This document shows, piece after piece, positions 34,314 through 43,810 of a stretch of DNA of 64,000 nucleotides. Each line of letters starts with the position of its first letter. The stretch's first letter is position 1. Made by a program: the position numbers and the translations under genes. Below the pieces are notes generated by a model. The model worked only from the letters and a program-made list of their open reading frames with translations. It searched no databases and was not told where the DNA came from. The DNA comes from Rhodospirillales bacterium. Its GTDB lineage: Bacteria; Pseudomonadota; Alphaproteobacteria; Rhodospirillales; Shumkoniaceae. Location of the stretch: positions 1-64,000 of the forward strand of contig JAHDSF010000013.1 in NCBI GenBank assembly GCA_018432935.1, written 5' to 3'.

Positions 34314-35108
34314 CTAGAACGGTCGCACGCTGCCAGCGGGCGGTTCCGTCCCCGGGACGTCTCGGCTCCGAGCCTCCCGTCCGGGTGGCGGGCCGAAGGG
34401 ATCATCCCGCATCGAAAGATCGAACTTGCGGTTCCAGGGGTGGTCGTGCAGGCCGAGAATGCCGCGCACGGTGGCCACGATCGCGGCCGGACCCGAGACT
34501 GCCACCTCCCCCGCCCGGCGCGCCTCGACGAGCCCCCGGTAGCCGAGCCACACGAGGCTGAGGGCCTGGAGCCTGGCCGTCACCACCACGTCGACGTCGT
34601 AGCCCGGGTTCTTCAGGCAGACGTCGATCTCGGGGCGGCGCAGCACCAGCCACCAGTAGCGTGCGTTGCGGAAGGCCTCGGCCATGCCGCTGAACTCGAA
34701 CTGGACCACGAGTCTCTCCGGCGGCAGCAGGCTGACGTCGAGATAGCGCCGCATCCCCCACATCAGCTCGGCCGGATCGAAGTCGCCGGCCGAGATGCGA
34801 CCGCGGCCGTACGTCTGGCCCCACTCCGACATCATCTCGAGGATCGGCCGGAACGCCTCGCCCGCCTCGGTCAGCTTGTACTCGCTGCGTGCTCCTTCGC
34901 CTGCCGAGACCCGCTCGACGACCCCCGCCGCCTCCAGCTCTCCCAGCCGCTGCGTCAAGGTGGCCCGCGAGATCAGCGGCAGCCCCTTCTGCAGGTCGGT
35001 AAAGCGGCGTGCGCCCATGCACAGCTCGCGCAGCAGAAGCGGTGTCCAGCGCTCTGCGAACACCTCCGCGGTCTTTGCCACCGGGCAGAACGAGGCGTAG
35101 GGCTTCAT
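34314..35108 (-). CDS. HxlR-family transcriptional regulator with C-terminal extension
   Basis: A 264-residue regulator. The N-terminal winged helix (residues 8-95) is HxlR type: CPVAKTAEVFAERWTPLLLREL, then RFTDLQKGLPLISRATLTQRL and a wing at SEYKLTEAG. The conserved N-terminal cysteine often used in redox or aldehyde sensing is present (Cys8). The remaining 150 residues resemble an SCP2-like lipid-binding domain seen in some HxlR proteins. It is divergent from the acyl-CoA dehydrogenase gene across a 140-nt AT-rich gap and probably controls it. Confidence 0.85.
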   Translation of the reverse strand: MKPYASFCPVAKTAEVFAERWTPLLLRELCMGARRFTDLQKGLPLISRATLTQRLGELEAAGVVERVSAGEGARSEYKLTEAGEAFRPILEMMSEWGQTYGRGRISAGDFDPAELMWGMRRYLDVSLLPPERLVVQFEFSGMAEAFRNARYWWLVLRRPEIDVCLKNPGYDVDVVVTARLQALSLVWLGYRGLVEARRAGEVAVSGPAAIVATVRGILGLHDHPWNRKFDLSMRDDPFGPPPGREARSRDVPGTEPPAGSVRPF

Positions 35109-35248
35109 CCCTAGTCAAGTGTGGTTGCCTTCTTTCTTCGCCAGTCTGTTTTTTGAACTTTTTTAATTCGCAGCAGTCGGCAGGATGCCGGCGTGCGGAG
35201 CGCCAAGCACGCACGATCCGAACAACCAGGACGGAGGGAGAGAGTGTC

Positions 35249-36388
35249 ATGTCGACAGCGATCAGGCTGCACGCGCAACAGACCGATTGGCAGGCGGCGG
35301 CCCGCGACCTCGGGCTTGCCTTCGCCCGGCGCGCGGCCGCAGCGGACGAACAGGACGCCTTCGTGGCCGAGAACTTCGCCGAGCTGAAGGCGTCGGGCCT
35401 GCTGGCCGCCGGCGTGCCGGAGGAGCTCGGCGGCGGCGGCGCCGGCCCGGTGGAGCTGTCCGCGATGCTCCAGGAGCTGGCCCGCCATTGCGGTTCCACC
35501 GCGCTCGCCTTCTCGATGCACACCCACCAGGTCGCGGTCGCCGCCTGGCGGTGGCGCCATCAGAAGGCCCCGGTCGAGGCGCTGCTGCGCCGCGTCGCCG
35601 CGGAGAACATTGTCCTGATCAGCAGCGGCGGCTCGGACTGGCTGCCGAGCTCCGGCACCGCCACCCGTACCGAAGGCGGCTTCCGCATCGACGCCCGGAA
35701 GGCGTTCGCCAGCGGGGTCCCCGCGGGCGACCTGCTGTTGACCAGCGCCGTCGACGCGGACGCCGAGGGCGGCCCCGAGGTGCTGCACTTCGCAGTCCCG
35801 CTGAAGGCGGAAAACGTGCGCCTGCTCGACACCTGGCGGACCATCGGCATGCGCGGCACCGGCTCCCAGGACGTCGAGATCGCCGGCTTCTTCGTTCCCG
35901 AGAGCGCGATCGCCGGCCGTCGGCCGCAGGGCAAATGGCATCCGCTTTTCCACATCATCTCGATGGTGGCGATCCCGCTCATCTACTCCGTCTACCTCGG
36001 GGTTGCTGAGGCGGCGCGCGACCGGGCGCTCGCGCTCGCTGCCCGGCGCAAGGACGATCCGGGACTTCCCTACGCGATCGGAGCCATGGACCGCGAGCTG
36101 CTGGCCGCGCGGCTGGCGCACCGTCGCATGATCGAGATCGCCGCCGACGGCACGCCCGGCCCCGCGACGACCAACGAGGTGATGGCGGCGCGAGCGCTGA
36201 CCGGGGCCGCCTGCGTACGGACCGCCGAGAAGGCTATGGAGGTGACCGGCGGCATGTCGTTCTACCGCGCCCACGAGCTGGAGCGCCTGTTCCGCGACGT
36301 CCAGGGAGCGCGTTTCCATCCCCTCGGCGACACCGCGCAGTTGCACTACGCGGGAAGGATGGCGCTGGGGCTCGACATCGACGGCTGA
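35249..36388 (+). CDS. Acyl-CoA dehydrogenase family flavoprotein
   Basis: A 379-residue FAD enzyme of the acyl-CoA dehydrogenase fold. Segments seen are the N-terminal helical domain (ELKASGLLAAGVPEELGGGG), the FAD-binding middle domain (SGGSDWLPSSGTATRTEGG, WRTIGMRGTGSQDVEI) and the C-terminal helices ending GGMSFYRAHELERLFRDVQG. The usual catalytic glutamate position is not obvious, so it could be a monooxygenase-type or unusual-substrate member. ATG 35249 follows GGAGGGAG. The divergent HxlR gene is the likely regulator. Confidence 0.82.
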   Translation: MSTAIRLHAQQTDWQAAARDLGLAFARRAAAADEQDAFVAENFAELKASGLLAAGVPEELGGGGAGPVELSAMLQELARHCGSTALAFSMHTHQVAVAAWRWRHQKAPVEALLRRVAAENIVLISSGGSDWLPSSGTATRTEGGFRIDARKAFASGVPAGDLLLTSAVDADAEGGPEVLHFAVPLKAENVRLLDTWRTIGMRGTGSQDVEIAGFFVPESAIAGRRPQGKWHPLFHIISMVAIPLIYSVYLGVAEAARDRALALAARRKDDPGLPYAIGAMDRELLAARLAHRRMIEIAADGTPGPATTNEVMAARALTGAACVRTAEKAMEVTGGMSFYRAHELERLFRDVQGARFHPLGDTAQLHYAGRMALGLDIDG

Positions 36389-36420
36389 TCCGCTCGGGTT
36401 CTGCCGACAAGCGGGAAGGG

Positions 36421-36443
36421 TGAGGGGGGAGAGGCCCCCCTCA
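36421..36443. terminator. Perfect GC hairpin between convergent genes
   Basis: TGAGGGGGG (36421-36429) pairs perfectly with CCCCCCTCA (36435-36443) around a 5-nt loop. It overlaps the stop of the sugar ABC ATPase gene and lies 33 nt after the acyl-CoA dehydrogenase stop, so it may serve both strands. It resembles the other C/G-rich inverted repeat at 37271-37364. Confidence 0.5.
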
Positions 36444-37250
36444 TTCTCCCCTTCGCCCGCCGAGCGGGAGGGCCTGGTTCTCTCGATCCGCGGCGATCTC
36501 GGCGTCATCGCGCATGATCATGCCGGCGAGCGATTTCGGCGTGAGGCCGCTGACCGGGATGTCCTCGACCTTGCGGCCGCCCTTGAGGATCACGGCACGG
36601 TCGGCGACCGCGACCACGTCGCGCATGTTGTGGCTGATCAGGATGACGGTGATCCCCTGTGCCTTGATCTCGTGGATCAGGTCGATGACCTTGCGGGTCT
36701 CGCGCACCCCCAGCGCCGCCGTCGGCTCGTCCATGATGACGATGTCGGCCTTCCAGCGCAGGGCGCGGGCGATTGCCACCGCCTGGCGCTGGCCGCCGGA
36801 CAGCGCCTCGACCGGCTTGTCCATGTCGGCGATCTCGACCCGCAGGCGGGCGAGGAAGCCCCGCGCCGCTTCGCGCATCGCCTGCTTGTCGAGCACCCGC
36901 AAGCCCGGGACCGGCGTCGGCTTCAGGATCTCCGAGCCCATGAAGACGTTCTGGTAGATCGCCATCCGCGGCGCCAGCGCGAGGTCCTGATAGATGGTGG
37001 CGATGCCTTGCGACAGCGCGTCGGCCGGCGAGGCGAAACGTACCGGCCGGCCCTTGATGCGGATCTCGCCGGCGCTCGGCGGCTGCGCCCCCGAGACGAT
37101 GCGGATGACGGTCGACTTGCCCGCCCCGTTGTCGCCGCAGATGGCCAGCGTCTCGCCCGCCGCCACCGCGAGGTCGAACCCGGTCAGCGCTTCGACCGCG
37201 CCGTAGCGCTTGGTCAGGCCGGAGAGCTCGAGGATGGGCTGCGGCATCAC
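36441..37250 (-). CDS. Sugar ABC transporter ATP-binding protein, single-domain ribose type
   Basis: A 269-residue ATPase of the CUT2 (ribose/fructose) class. Walker A is GDNGAGKST, Q-loop IYQDLALAPRMAIYQNVFMG, signature LSGGQRQA, Walker B IVIMDEPTAALG and switch ISHN. RbsA proteins usually have two ATPase halves; this has one, as in FrcA-type systems. With the binding protein and permease upstream it completes an importer. Two tandem ATGs (37250, 37247) could start it. Confidence 0.9.
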   Translation of the reverse strand: MMPQPILELSGLTKRYGAVEALTGFDLAVAAGETLAICGDNGAGKSTVIRIVSGAQPPSAGEIRIKGRPVRFASPADALSQGIATIYQDLALAPRMAIYQNVFMGSEILKPTPVPGLRVLDKQAMREAARGFLARLRVEIADMDKPVEALSGGQRQAVAIARALRWKADIVIMDEPTAALGVRETRKVIDLIHEIKAQGITVILISHNMRDVVAVADRAVILKGGRKVEDIPVSGLTPKSLAGMIMRDDAEIAADRENQALPLGGRRGE

Positions 37251-37270
37251 AACCTCTCTCCCCGTACGCC

Positions 37271-37364
37271 CCCCTCACCCCGCCCCTCTCCCCCTTTGGG
37301 GGCGAGGGAGCAAAGCTTGCACCCCTTCGCCCCGCCTTGGCGGGGAGAGGGACGGGGTGAGGGG
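37271..37364. repeat. 23-nt inverted repeat flanking a 48-nt spacer
   Basis: The arms 37271-37293 and 37342-37364 are complementary with one mismatch; the left arm begins CCCCTCACCCCG. The spacer contains a smaller hairpin (CCCCTTTGGGGGCG). This form of C/G-rich repeat is common between alphaproteobacterial genes. It lies between the binding-protein gene and the ATPase gene of one operon, so it may tune message stability. Confidence 0.6.
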
Positions 37365-37377
37365 CTCTTCAGTCGCA

Positions 37378-38322
37378 TCACTTCAAGAACTGCTTGACGT
37401 TGCTCTGGTCGACCAGCACCGCGTCCATCATCAGGTACGGGCCCTGGACGAACTTCTCGGCCGGCTGCTTCTTGACGACGATCTCGTCGACCAGCTCGAC
37501 CGCCTTCTTGCCCATCTCCTCGAACGGGATCGCCACCGTGGCCAGGATCATCGAGCCAGGGTCGGCAATCCGGCGATAGGTTTCCGGGCTGCCGTCGATC
37601 GAGACCAGCGCGGGCTTGCCCTTGGTGGCGCCCATGCGGGCCAGGATGTCGTCGATGATATAGGCCTGGCCGTCGAACGAGGCCCAGATGCCGTCGACCT
37701 TGCCCTGGTTCTTGAGCAGCAGCGCCTCCATCCCCGATTTCACGTCCTCGCGCCAGCTCGCGGTACGGGCCATCGAGTGGCTGCCGATCACCTTGACCGC
37801 GGTGTTCTCGGCCAGCACGGCGTCGAGGATGCGGCCTCGGATGCGGGTGCCGTTGTTGCCCTCGAAGCGGTTGGTCAGGATGTTGCCCTGGTAGCGGAGC
37901 TGCCCCAGCAGGTAAAGGGCCGCCTGGGCGCCGACCTGGTATTCGTTGACCTGAATGTCGAACAGGGCGTGCGGGCTGGCTCCCGCCATCACGGTGATGA
38001 CCGGGATGCCGGCGTCCTTGGCCGCTTTCATCTGGGCGTCGGCCTCGATTGGCTTGCCCATGGCGATGACGAGGGCGTTCACCTTGGCCTGGATCAGGTT
38101 CTCGATCTGCGCCGTGTGGTCCGGCATCGAGCCTGCCGAGTTGAGCAGTGTCACCTTCCAGCCCTTCTCCTTGGCCGCCGCCTGGGCCGTGTTGGCAACC
38201 CGGGCGTGGGTCTCGGACGACATCTGGAAGGCAATGACGCCGAGGTCGAAGGCCTGGGCCGAGCCGGCCGAAGCCGCCAGAAGGGCGGCACCCGCCGCCG
38301 CCATAACTGCATGCCTGAACAT
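37378..38322 (-). CDS. Sugar ABC transporter substrate-binding protein (ribose/galactose type)
   Basis: A 314-residue periplasmic protein of the Peripla_BP_4 class. The signal peptide covers about residues 1-24 (cleavage after SAQA). The mature protein starts with FDLGVIAFQMSSETHARV, and the two-lobe fold is marked by NLIQAKVNALVIAMGKPI, the hinge region NRFEGNNGTRIRGRIL and VSIDGSPETYRRIADPG. Proteins of this class bind pentoses, hexoses or sugar alcohols. It is the second gene of the transporter operon and gives the best clue to an unknown sugar imported for the FGGY kinase. Confidence 0.87.
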   Translation of the reverse strand: MFRHAVMAAAGAALLAASAGSAQAFDLGVIAFQMSSETHARVANTAQAAAKEKGWKVTLLNSAGSMPDHTAQIENLIQAKVNALVIAMGKPIEADAQMKAAKDAGIPVITVMAGASPHALFDIQVNEYQVGAQAALYLLGQLRYQGNILTNRFEGNNGTRIRGRILDAVLAENTAVKVIGSHSMARTASWREDVKSGMEALLLKNQGKVDGIWASFDGQAYIIDDILARMGATKGKPALVSIDGSPETYRRIADPGSMILATVAIPFEEMGKKAVELVDEIVVKKQPAEKFVQGPYLMMDAVLVDQSNVKQFLK

Positions 38323-38337
38323 GGAAACCCCTCCCTC

Positions 38338-39285
38338 CTAGAGTCCGAATGCCGCCTTGGTCAGGGTCGAGGCCGAGATCGCCACCGACCCCAGGATGAT
38401 GATGCCGAGCGCAATATCCTGGGCATAATACGGCGCGCCGACCAGCACCAGCCCGTTCGCCAGCACCCCGATCAACAGCGTGCCGAGCAGGGTCCCTGGC
38501 ATGTTCGGCTTGCCGGGCGTGAACATGGTCATGCCCAAGAGAACCGCCGCGATCCCCGACATCAGGAAATCGCCGGCCGAGGTCGGCCCCGCCGAGCTCA
38601 GGGACGCGGTCAGCAGGACCGCGCCGATGCCCGCGAAGAGGCCGGAGAGCGTCAGGCCCCACACCTTCATGCGGCGGATCGGAATGCCGGCCAGCCGAGC
38701 TGCCTCATCGGCCTCGCCGGTCGCCGTCAGCCAGACGCCGAAGCGGGTCTGCGAGATGGCGAACCAGGCGCCAAAGGCGAGCAGGGCCGACCACACGACC
38801 AGGACCGGCACCCCCAGCACCTTGCCGCGCCCCAGCCACACGAACGAGGGATCCCAGCGCCCCACCCACGAGACCCCGTCGGTGGCCATGAAGGCGAGGC
38901 CGCGCGCCACCGCGGCGGTTGCCAGAGTGGCGATCAGGGATGGGATCTTGAGCCGCGTCACCAGCAGCCCGTTGACGATGCCGAAGGCGAGCGCCACCGT
39001 CAGCCCAGCCGCGATGGCGAGCCCGGAAGAGTGGCCGAAGTGGACCAGCCCGCCCGTCACCACGCCGGCTAGGCTGGCGACGTTGGCGAACGACAGATCG
39101 AGCTCGGCCGCGATCAGGGCGAAGGTGAAGCCGAGGCTGAGGATCAGCAGGAAGCTGACCTGGCGCAGGATGGTGAGCTGATTGGCGACGGTCAGGAAGT
39201 GCTCGGAAGCGACGGCGAAGCCGAGGAACACGGCGACCCCTGCAGCCAGCGTCCCGAACCGCGACACGGCATCGGCGCGGGTCAT
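38338..39285 (-). CDS. Sugar ABC transporter permease, ribose type
   Basis: A 315-residue permease of the BPD_transp_2 (RbsC) family with about eight to ten membrane helices. The segments ELDLSFANVASLAGVV, the cytoplasmic coupling loop ATGEADEAARLAGIPIRRMKVWG and TSLSSAGPTSAGDFLMSGIAAVLLG-like sequence are family hallmarks. It starts the leftward transporter operon and lies 45 nt after the kinase gene, so the order LysE-kinase-permease-binding protein-ATPase is probably one unit. Confidence 0.9.
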   Translation of the reverse strand: MTRADAVSRFGTLAAGVAVFLGFAVASEHFLTVANQLTILRQVSFLLILSLGFTFALIAAELDLSFANVASLAGVVTGGLVHFGHSSGLAIAAGLTVALAFGIVNGLLVTRLKIPSLIATLATAAVARGLAFMATDGVSWVGRWDPSFVWLGRGKVLGVPVLVVWSALLAFGAWFAISQTRFGVWLTATGEADEAARLAGIPIRRMKVWGLTLSGLFAGIGAVLLTASLSSAGPTSAGDFLMSGIAAVLLGMTMFTPGKPNMPGTLLGTLLIGVLANGLVLVGAPYYAQDIALGIIILGSVAISASTLTKAAFGL

Positions 39286-39330
39286 CTCACCGTCCTCCTC
39301 CGGGGCGGAGCCGGGGCTGCCGGCATTCGG

Positions 39331-40800
39331 TCATCGCACGCCCCCCTGCACGCTCAACTCCAGCGCCGCCGCCTTGAGACGCTGATACATCTCGGCGCGG
39401 CGCGCGAAGACACTACGGTATTCCTGGCGCGGCTTGAAGCAGGCTCCGCGCAGCGGCAGGGTACGGACCGCCGCGGCGAGGTCGGGATAGCGGCCGATGC
39501 CGACCAGCGCGGTCACGGCGGCGCCCAGCACACCCGGCTCGGGGTCGGCGGCGCGCGCCACCGGCACGCCCAGCACGTCGGCCTTGAGCTGGCACCAGGC
39601 GTCGCTGCGAGCCCCGCCGCCGGATGCCAGCACCTCGACCAGCGCCTGCCCCGACCCGGCGCAGGCAAGGCCGAGAATGTCGCGCACGGCGTGGGCGACC
39701 CCTTCGAGAACCGACCACAGGCAGAGGTCGGGGCCGGCGGCACGGCCGAGACCGACCAGGGCGCCGCGCACGTCCTCCCGCCACAAGGGGGTGCGTTCGC
39801 CCGCCAGGTAGGGCAGGAAGAGGGGTGCCTCTTCGGCCGGGGTCCGTGTCCCGGCGCGTTCGACCGCGGCTTGCAGGCTGCCGGCGGCGCGGAAGGTGTC
39901 GTGGCCCCAGCGGGCGCAGTCGGCTCCGGCCTGGGTCGGGCCGCCGATCTGCCACACATTCTCGCCCCAGCGGATCGCAACCAGCGCCGGCACTTCGACC
40001 CGCGAGGCCACGATCAGGCCGACCGCCTCCGAGGTCCCGGCCACGTCGTAGGCCTGCCCCGCCTCGACGGCGCCCGAGCCGACCGCTGCCGCCCAGGTGT
40101 CCATCGCGCCGGCGAACACCGGCAGCCCGGCCAGGCGGTCGAACGGCGGCTCCGGCGACGACACGGCGCCGACGCACGCCCAAGGCGCCAGCCGCGGCGC
40201 TGCCAGCAGTTCCAGCGCCCGCGCCAGCCAGCCCGGCAGCGGCCCCGGCTCCGCTTGCAGCGCATCGAATCGCGAGGAGGTGACGAAGTCGGCCGCCTGA
40301 ACCCCGGTCAGGCGGAAATTGAGGTAGTCTTTGGGGTCGAGGAGGCGGCCGATGCGGGCGAAGACTTCCGGCTCGTGACGGGCGACCCAGGCAAGCCGCC
40401 CCAGCGGGTGGAAGGCGCCGATCGCGTCGGCCGGATTGTCGGTCGGGAAGTGGGCGGCGGCCTCCCGCCCCTCCTCGGCGGCGCGGCGGTCGCGGAACAG
40501 GATCGCCGGCCGCAGCGCCGCACCGTCCGCATCCAGCAGCACCTGCGAGCGCGTCATGCCGGTCAGGCACAGGCCCGCCGGCGAGCCACCCTTGGGCAAC
40601 GCCTCCAGCACCTTGGCGGCCGCGTGCTTCAGCGCCTGCCACCAGACGGTGGGATGCAGCTCGGCCCAGCCCGGCCGCGGCTCGAGCACCGAGAGCGGCA
40701 CGGACTCGGCGGCCAGCACCTCGCCGCGGCCGTTCACCGCGGCAAGGCGCAGCGAGCCGGCGCCGAGGTCTCCGGCAAGGACGATCGACCGACTGGCCAC
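39331..40800 (-). CDS. FGGY-family carbohydrate kinase (xylulokinase-like)
   Basis: A 489-residue sugar kinase. Features are the N-terminal GDLGAGSLRLAAV, PRPGWAELHPTVWW (typical xylulokinase line E.dP..WW), MTRSQVLLD, GAMDTWAAAVGSG in the cleft, LPYLAGERTPLWRED and the ATP-binding ASGGGARSDAW. GTG 40800, 5 nt after the LysE stop, gives the expected N-terminus. It is flanked by the sugar transporter, so it likely phosphorylates the imported sugar or its keto form. No isomerase or dehydrogenase partner is adjacent. Confidence 0.87.
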   Translation of the reverse strand: MASRSIVLAGDLGAGSLRLAAVNGRGEVLAAESVPLSVLEPRPGWAELHPTVWWQALKHAAAKVLEALPKGGSPAGLCLTGMTRSQVLLDADGAALRPAILFRDRRAAEEGREAAAHFPTDNPADAIGAFHPLGRLAWVARHEPEVFARIGRLLDPKDYLNFRLTGVQAADFVTSSRFDALQAEPGPLPGWLARALELLAAPRLAPWACVGAVSSPEPPFDRLAGLPVFAGAMDTWAAAVGSGAVEAGQAYDVAGTSEAVGLIVASRVEVPALVAIRWGENVWQIGGPTQAGADCARWGHDTFRAAGSLQAAVERAGTRTPAEEAPLFLPYLAGERTPLWREDVRGALVGLGRAAGPDLCLWSVLEGVAHAVRDILGLACAGSGQALVEVLASGGGARSDAWCQLKADVLGVPVARAADPEPGVLGAAVTALVGIGRYPDLAAAVRTLPLRGACFKPRQEYRSVFARRAEMYQRLKAAALELSVQGGVR

Positions 40801-40805
40801 CCTCG

Positions 40806-41417
40806 TCAGCGCTCCGCGAACGCGAGCCGGATGCCGAGCAACGCGAACAGCCCGGCGAAGCTGCGGCGCGCCCACAACACCCGGCGCGGCGCGCGCGCCA
40901 CGCTGGCGCTGAACGCGTGAGCGCACAGGCCGTAGACGATGAACACCGCCAGCGTCATGACCATGAACACGCCGCTCAACAGCAGCATGTCGCGGAGCGC
41001 CGTAGGCGCGGCGGCGTCGACGAACTGCGGCAGGAAGGCGAGAAAGAAGATCGACAGCTTCGGGTTGAGGATGTTGACCAGGATCCCCTTGGTCGCGATC
41101 GAGCGCAGCCGCGCCGCGCTCTGCGGCGTGCCGACGGCGAAACTGCCGGTTTCCCTCCACATGCCCCACGCCAGGTACAGCAGGTAGAGAACGCCTGCGT
41201 ACTTCAGGGTCGCGAAGGCGACGGCCGAGGCGTGCAGCAGCGCAGCCAGCCCCAGCACGCTGGCCAGCAGGTGCGGCACGATCCCAAGCGTGCAGCCGCA
41301 CGCCGCCGCGACGCCGGCCCGGCCTCCTCGGAACAGACCGTTGGAGACCGTATACAACACGCCGGTTCCCGGCATCACGACGACGACGAACGCGGTCAGC
41401 AGGAACTCCGGACTCAT
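40806..41417 (-). CDS. LysE/RhtB-family amino-acid exporter
   Basis: A 203-residue membrane protein with six predicted helices. The N-terminal MSPEFLLTAFVVVVMPGTGVLY holds the family PGP-like motif (here PGT), and GILVNILNPKLSIFFLAFLPQF is the other signature. LysE-family proteins export amino acids or their analogues. It lies 5 nt upstream of the sugar kinase gene on the same strand, an unusual pairing with a sugar importer. Confidence 0.88.
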   Translation of the reverse strand: MSPEFLLTAFVVVVMPGTGVLYTVSNGLFRGGRAGVAAACGCTLGIVPHLLASVLGLAALLHASAVAFATLKYAGVLYLLYLAWGMWRETGSFAVGTPQSAARLRSIATKGILVNILNPKLSIFFLAFLPQFVDAAAPTALRDMLLLSGVFMVMTLAVFIVYGLCAHAFSASVARAPRRVLWARRSFAGLFALLGIRLAFAER

Positions 41418-41573
41418 GGTCCCCTCCGCCCTCCCTTCGCAAGCGGCGGCATCTTAACGCGCCGATCCGCCCGCCGCCATCACGGCGTCGGCCCGGGCAA
41501 CCCGGCGTCTTATGCTATAGTGTAGAAAGATTATTCACGAGAGTGATATCGTATCGCCCAATCGCCTGGGAGA

Positions 41574-43778
41574 GTGCGGGTGAGGGTCCGCTATCCGGTC
41601 TACGCCGTCATCATCGTCCTGCTGGCAGGAGTGGTCGCGTCCGATTTCGACAGTCGACTGCGGGCCCGGATCGCGAGCATCGAGGCGACGCTCCGCCTCG
41701 GCATCGTCCACATGGATGGGATGGTCAAGGACTCGGCGCACCTGGTCGACGGCATGCGGGCGCTTGCCGAAAGCCTGTTCCGGGAACCCGTACGTGCTCC
41801 CTCCCCGCTCCGGGGATTGCTCCGCGAGGTGGAAGAGTGGCCGGGATTCGCCATCCGTGCCCCCCAAACCGGCAGCGACATCGGCAACCTCACCGGGGCC
41901 GGCAGCCTGGCGGGTCGCGGCCCCGAATTCGAGCGCGAGATCCAGGTCGCATACGGGCTCAACCCGCTGTTCGCGGCGGCCCGACGCATCAACCCGGATG
42001 CCGTCTGGGTCTACTACACCTCGGCGCAACGCTTCACCAACGTCTATCCCTGGGTCTCCGACCTCGAGCTTCGCTACAACGACGAGATGCTCGAGCACGA
42101 ATTCTTCCGGCGCGGCAGACCGGAGAACAACCCCGACCGCCGCCACTTCTGGACCGACGCCTACATGGACGAGTACGGCAAGGGACTGATGGTCACCGTG
42201 GCCAATCCCGTCTTCGACGGCACCGGCGAATTCCGGGGGACGGTTGCGCTGGACATCACCCTCGACGTCCTCAGCTCGTTCGCCCGGGCCATGAAGCAGA
42301 GGATCGGCGAAGGCGAGCTGATGATCGTCAGCCAGAGCGGCCAGCTTATCGCCCATCCGACCAAGGTCAGTTCGCTGGACGGTACGGTCAAGGAGGCCGC
42401 AAGGCTGCTCCCGCCCGCCATCGCCCGCCATGCGCCCCACTACGAGGTACTGGGCGGAAGCTGGCTCCGCCGCCACGACGACCACTACGTTCTGGTGTCG
42501 CCCCTCGTCACCGCGCCGTGGCTGGCCATCTACCACGTCGATCGACTTGACCTGTACGGCAGGATTCTCGCCGGGATGGTCCCCGATGCCGTGGCCATCC
42601 TGCTCTTGCTTCTCGTCCTGCTCCTGGTCGAGCGCCACTTTCTCGCCATTGATGCCTTGCGCGGCAGCGAGCACCGGTTCCGTTTTCTCCACGAATCCTC
42701 GTCGACTGCCATTGCCCTCCACGCGAAGGGCCGGATCATCGTCGCCAACTCGAGCCTAGCCAAGCTTTACGGTTACACCCAGGAGGAACTCGCGGGCATG
42801 GAGGGATCACGGCTGATCGCGCCGCCGTGGCGGGACCTCGTCGAAGCGAACATAGCGGCGGGCTATTCCGAGCCTTACGAGATCGAGGCGCTGACCAAAG
42901 ATGGACGGGTCATCCCCATCGAGGTATGCGGCAGGGACATGCTGTACGACGGCAGAAAAGTACGTGTCACCGAGTTCCGCGACCTTACGGCGCGTTACCG
43001 CCAGCAGCAGGAGTTGCGGGCTGCAAAAGAGCAGGCGGAGCGGGCCAGTCGCGTCAAGTCCGAGTTCCTGGCCAACATGAGCCACGAAATCCGGACCCCG
43101 CTCAACGCGATCATCGGCTTCTCCGATTTCATGACCCAGGAGCCGTTCGGACCGCTCGGCAGCCCGCGTTATCGCGAGTACCTGTCCCACATCGTACAGA
43201 GCGGAAGCCACCTGCTCGGCATCATCTCGTCGATCCTCGACCTTTCGAAGATCGAGGCTGGCAAGTACGAGCTGCGGGAAGCCTGGTTCGAGCTGGCACC
43301 GGTGCTGGAAACCGTCAGGACCATGATCGGGCACCAGGCGCAGCAAAAGGGCATCACGCTCGAAATCGCCCCTGTCCCAGAGCCCTCGGTGTACGGCGAC
43401 AGCGATGCCCTCGCCCGTTGCATCCTGAACCTCGTGTCCAATGCGGTGAAGTTCACCCCCGCGGGCGGCCGCGTTGCCGTCTCGACCTCGTGCGACGCCG
43501 GTGGGGATCTGCTCGTCTTGGTCACCGATACGGGGATCGGCATCCGCTCCGAGGACCTCGAGGCGATCATGCAGCCGTTCGGGCAGCTTCGCGACAACCC
43601 GCAGCTGGCGAGCGAGGGCACCGGCCTGGGGTTGTCGATCGTGTCGTCCCTGATCAGGCTCCACCAAGGAACGCTCGAACTCGACAGCGAGGTCGGCAAG
43701 GGAACCCGGGCGACCCTTCGCATTCCGGCAAGCCGGCTGCGAGTTTCCGCTCGTCCTAACGCCCTCGGGTCGGCATAG
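41574..43778 (+). CDS. Membrane sensor histidine kinase with Cache and PAS domains
   Basis: A 734-residue hybrid-length sensor kinase. Two membrane helices (about 8-24 and 335-353) enclose a large periplasmic Cache-type domain with [10 protein letters not shown] and [24 protein letters not shown] domain (about 365-470), a coiled linker and HisKA follow, with phospho-His504 in [11 protein letters not shown]. The HATPase domain has [17 protein letters not shown] and GTGLGLSI. It starts at GTG 41574 after GGGAGA. No response regulator is adjacent, so it is an orphan. A TATAGT box at 41516-41521 may be part of its promoter. Confidence 0.9.
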   Translation: MRVRVRYPVYAVIIVLLAGVVASDFDSRLRARIASIEATLRLGIVHMDGMVKDSAHLVDGMRALAESLFREPVRAPSPLRGLLREVEEWPGFAIRAPQTGSDIGNLTGAGSLAGRGPEFEREIQVAYGLNPLFAAARRINPDAVWVYYTSAQRFTNVYPWVSDLELRYNDEMLEHEFFRRGRPENNPDRRHFWTDAYMDEYGKGLMVTVANPVFDGTGEFRGTVALDITLDVLSSFARAMKQRIGEGELMIVSQSGQLIAHPTKVSSLDGTVKEAARLLPPAIARHAPHYEVLGGSWLRRHDDHYVLVSPLVTAPWLAIYHVDRLDLYGRILAGMVPDAVAILLLLLVLLLVERHFLAIDALRGSEHRFRFLHESSSTAIALHAKGRIIVANSSLAKLYGYTQEELAGMEGSRLIAPPWRDLVEANIAAGYSEPYEIEALTKDGRVIPIEVCGRDMLYDGRKVRVTEFRDLTARYRQQQELRAAKEQAERASRVKSEFLANMSHEIRTPLNAIIGFSDFMTQEPFGPLGSPRYREYLSHIVQSGSHLLGIISSILDLSKIEAGKYELREAWFELAPVLETVRTMIGHQAQQKGITLEIAPVPEPSVYGDSDALARCILNLVSNAVKFTPAGGRVAVSTSCDAGGDLLVLVTDTGIGIRSEDLEAIMQPFGQLRDNPQLASEGTGLGLSIVSSLIRLHQGTLELDSEVGKGTRATLRIPASRLRVSARPNALGSA

Positions 43779-43810
43779 TTCCGCTCCCGACCCCGAACGG
43801 AGAGACGGTG

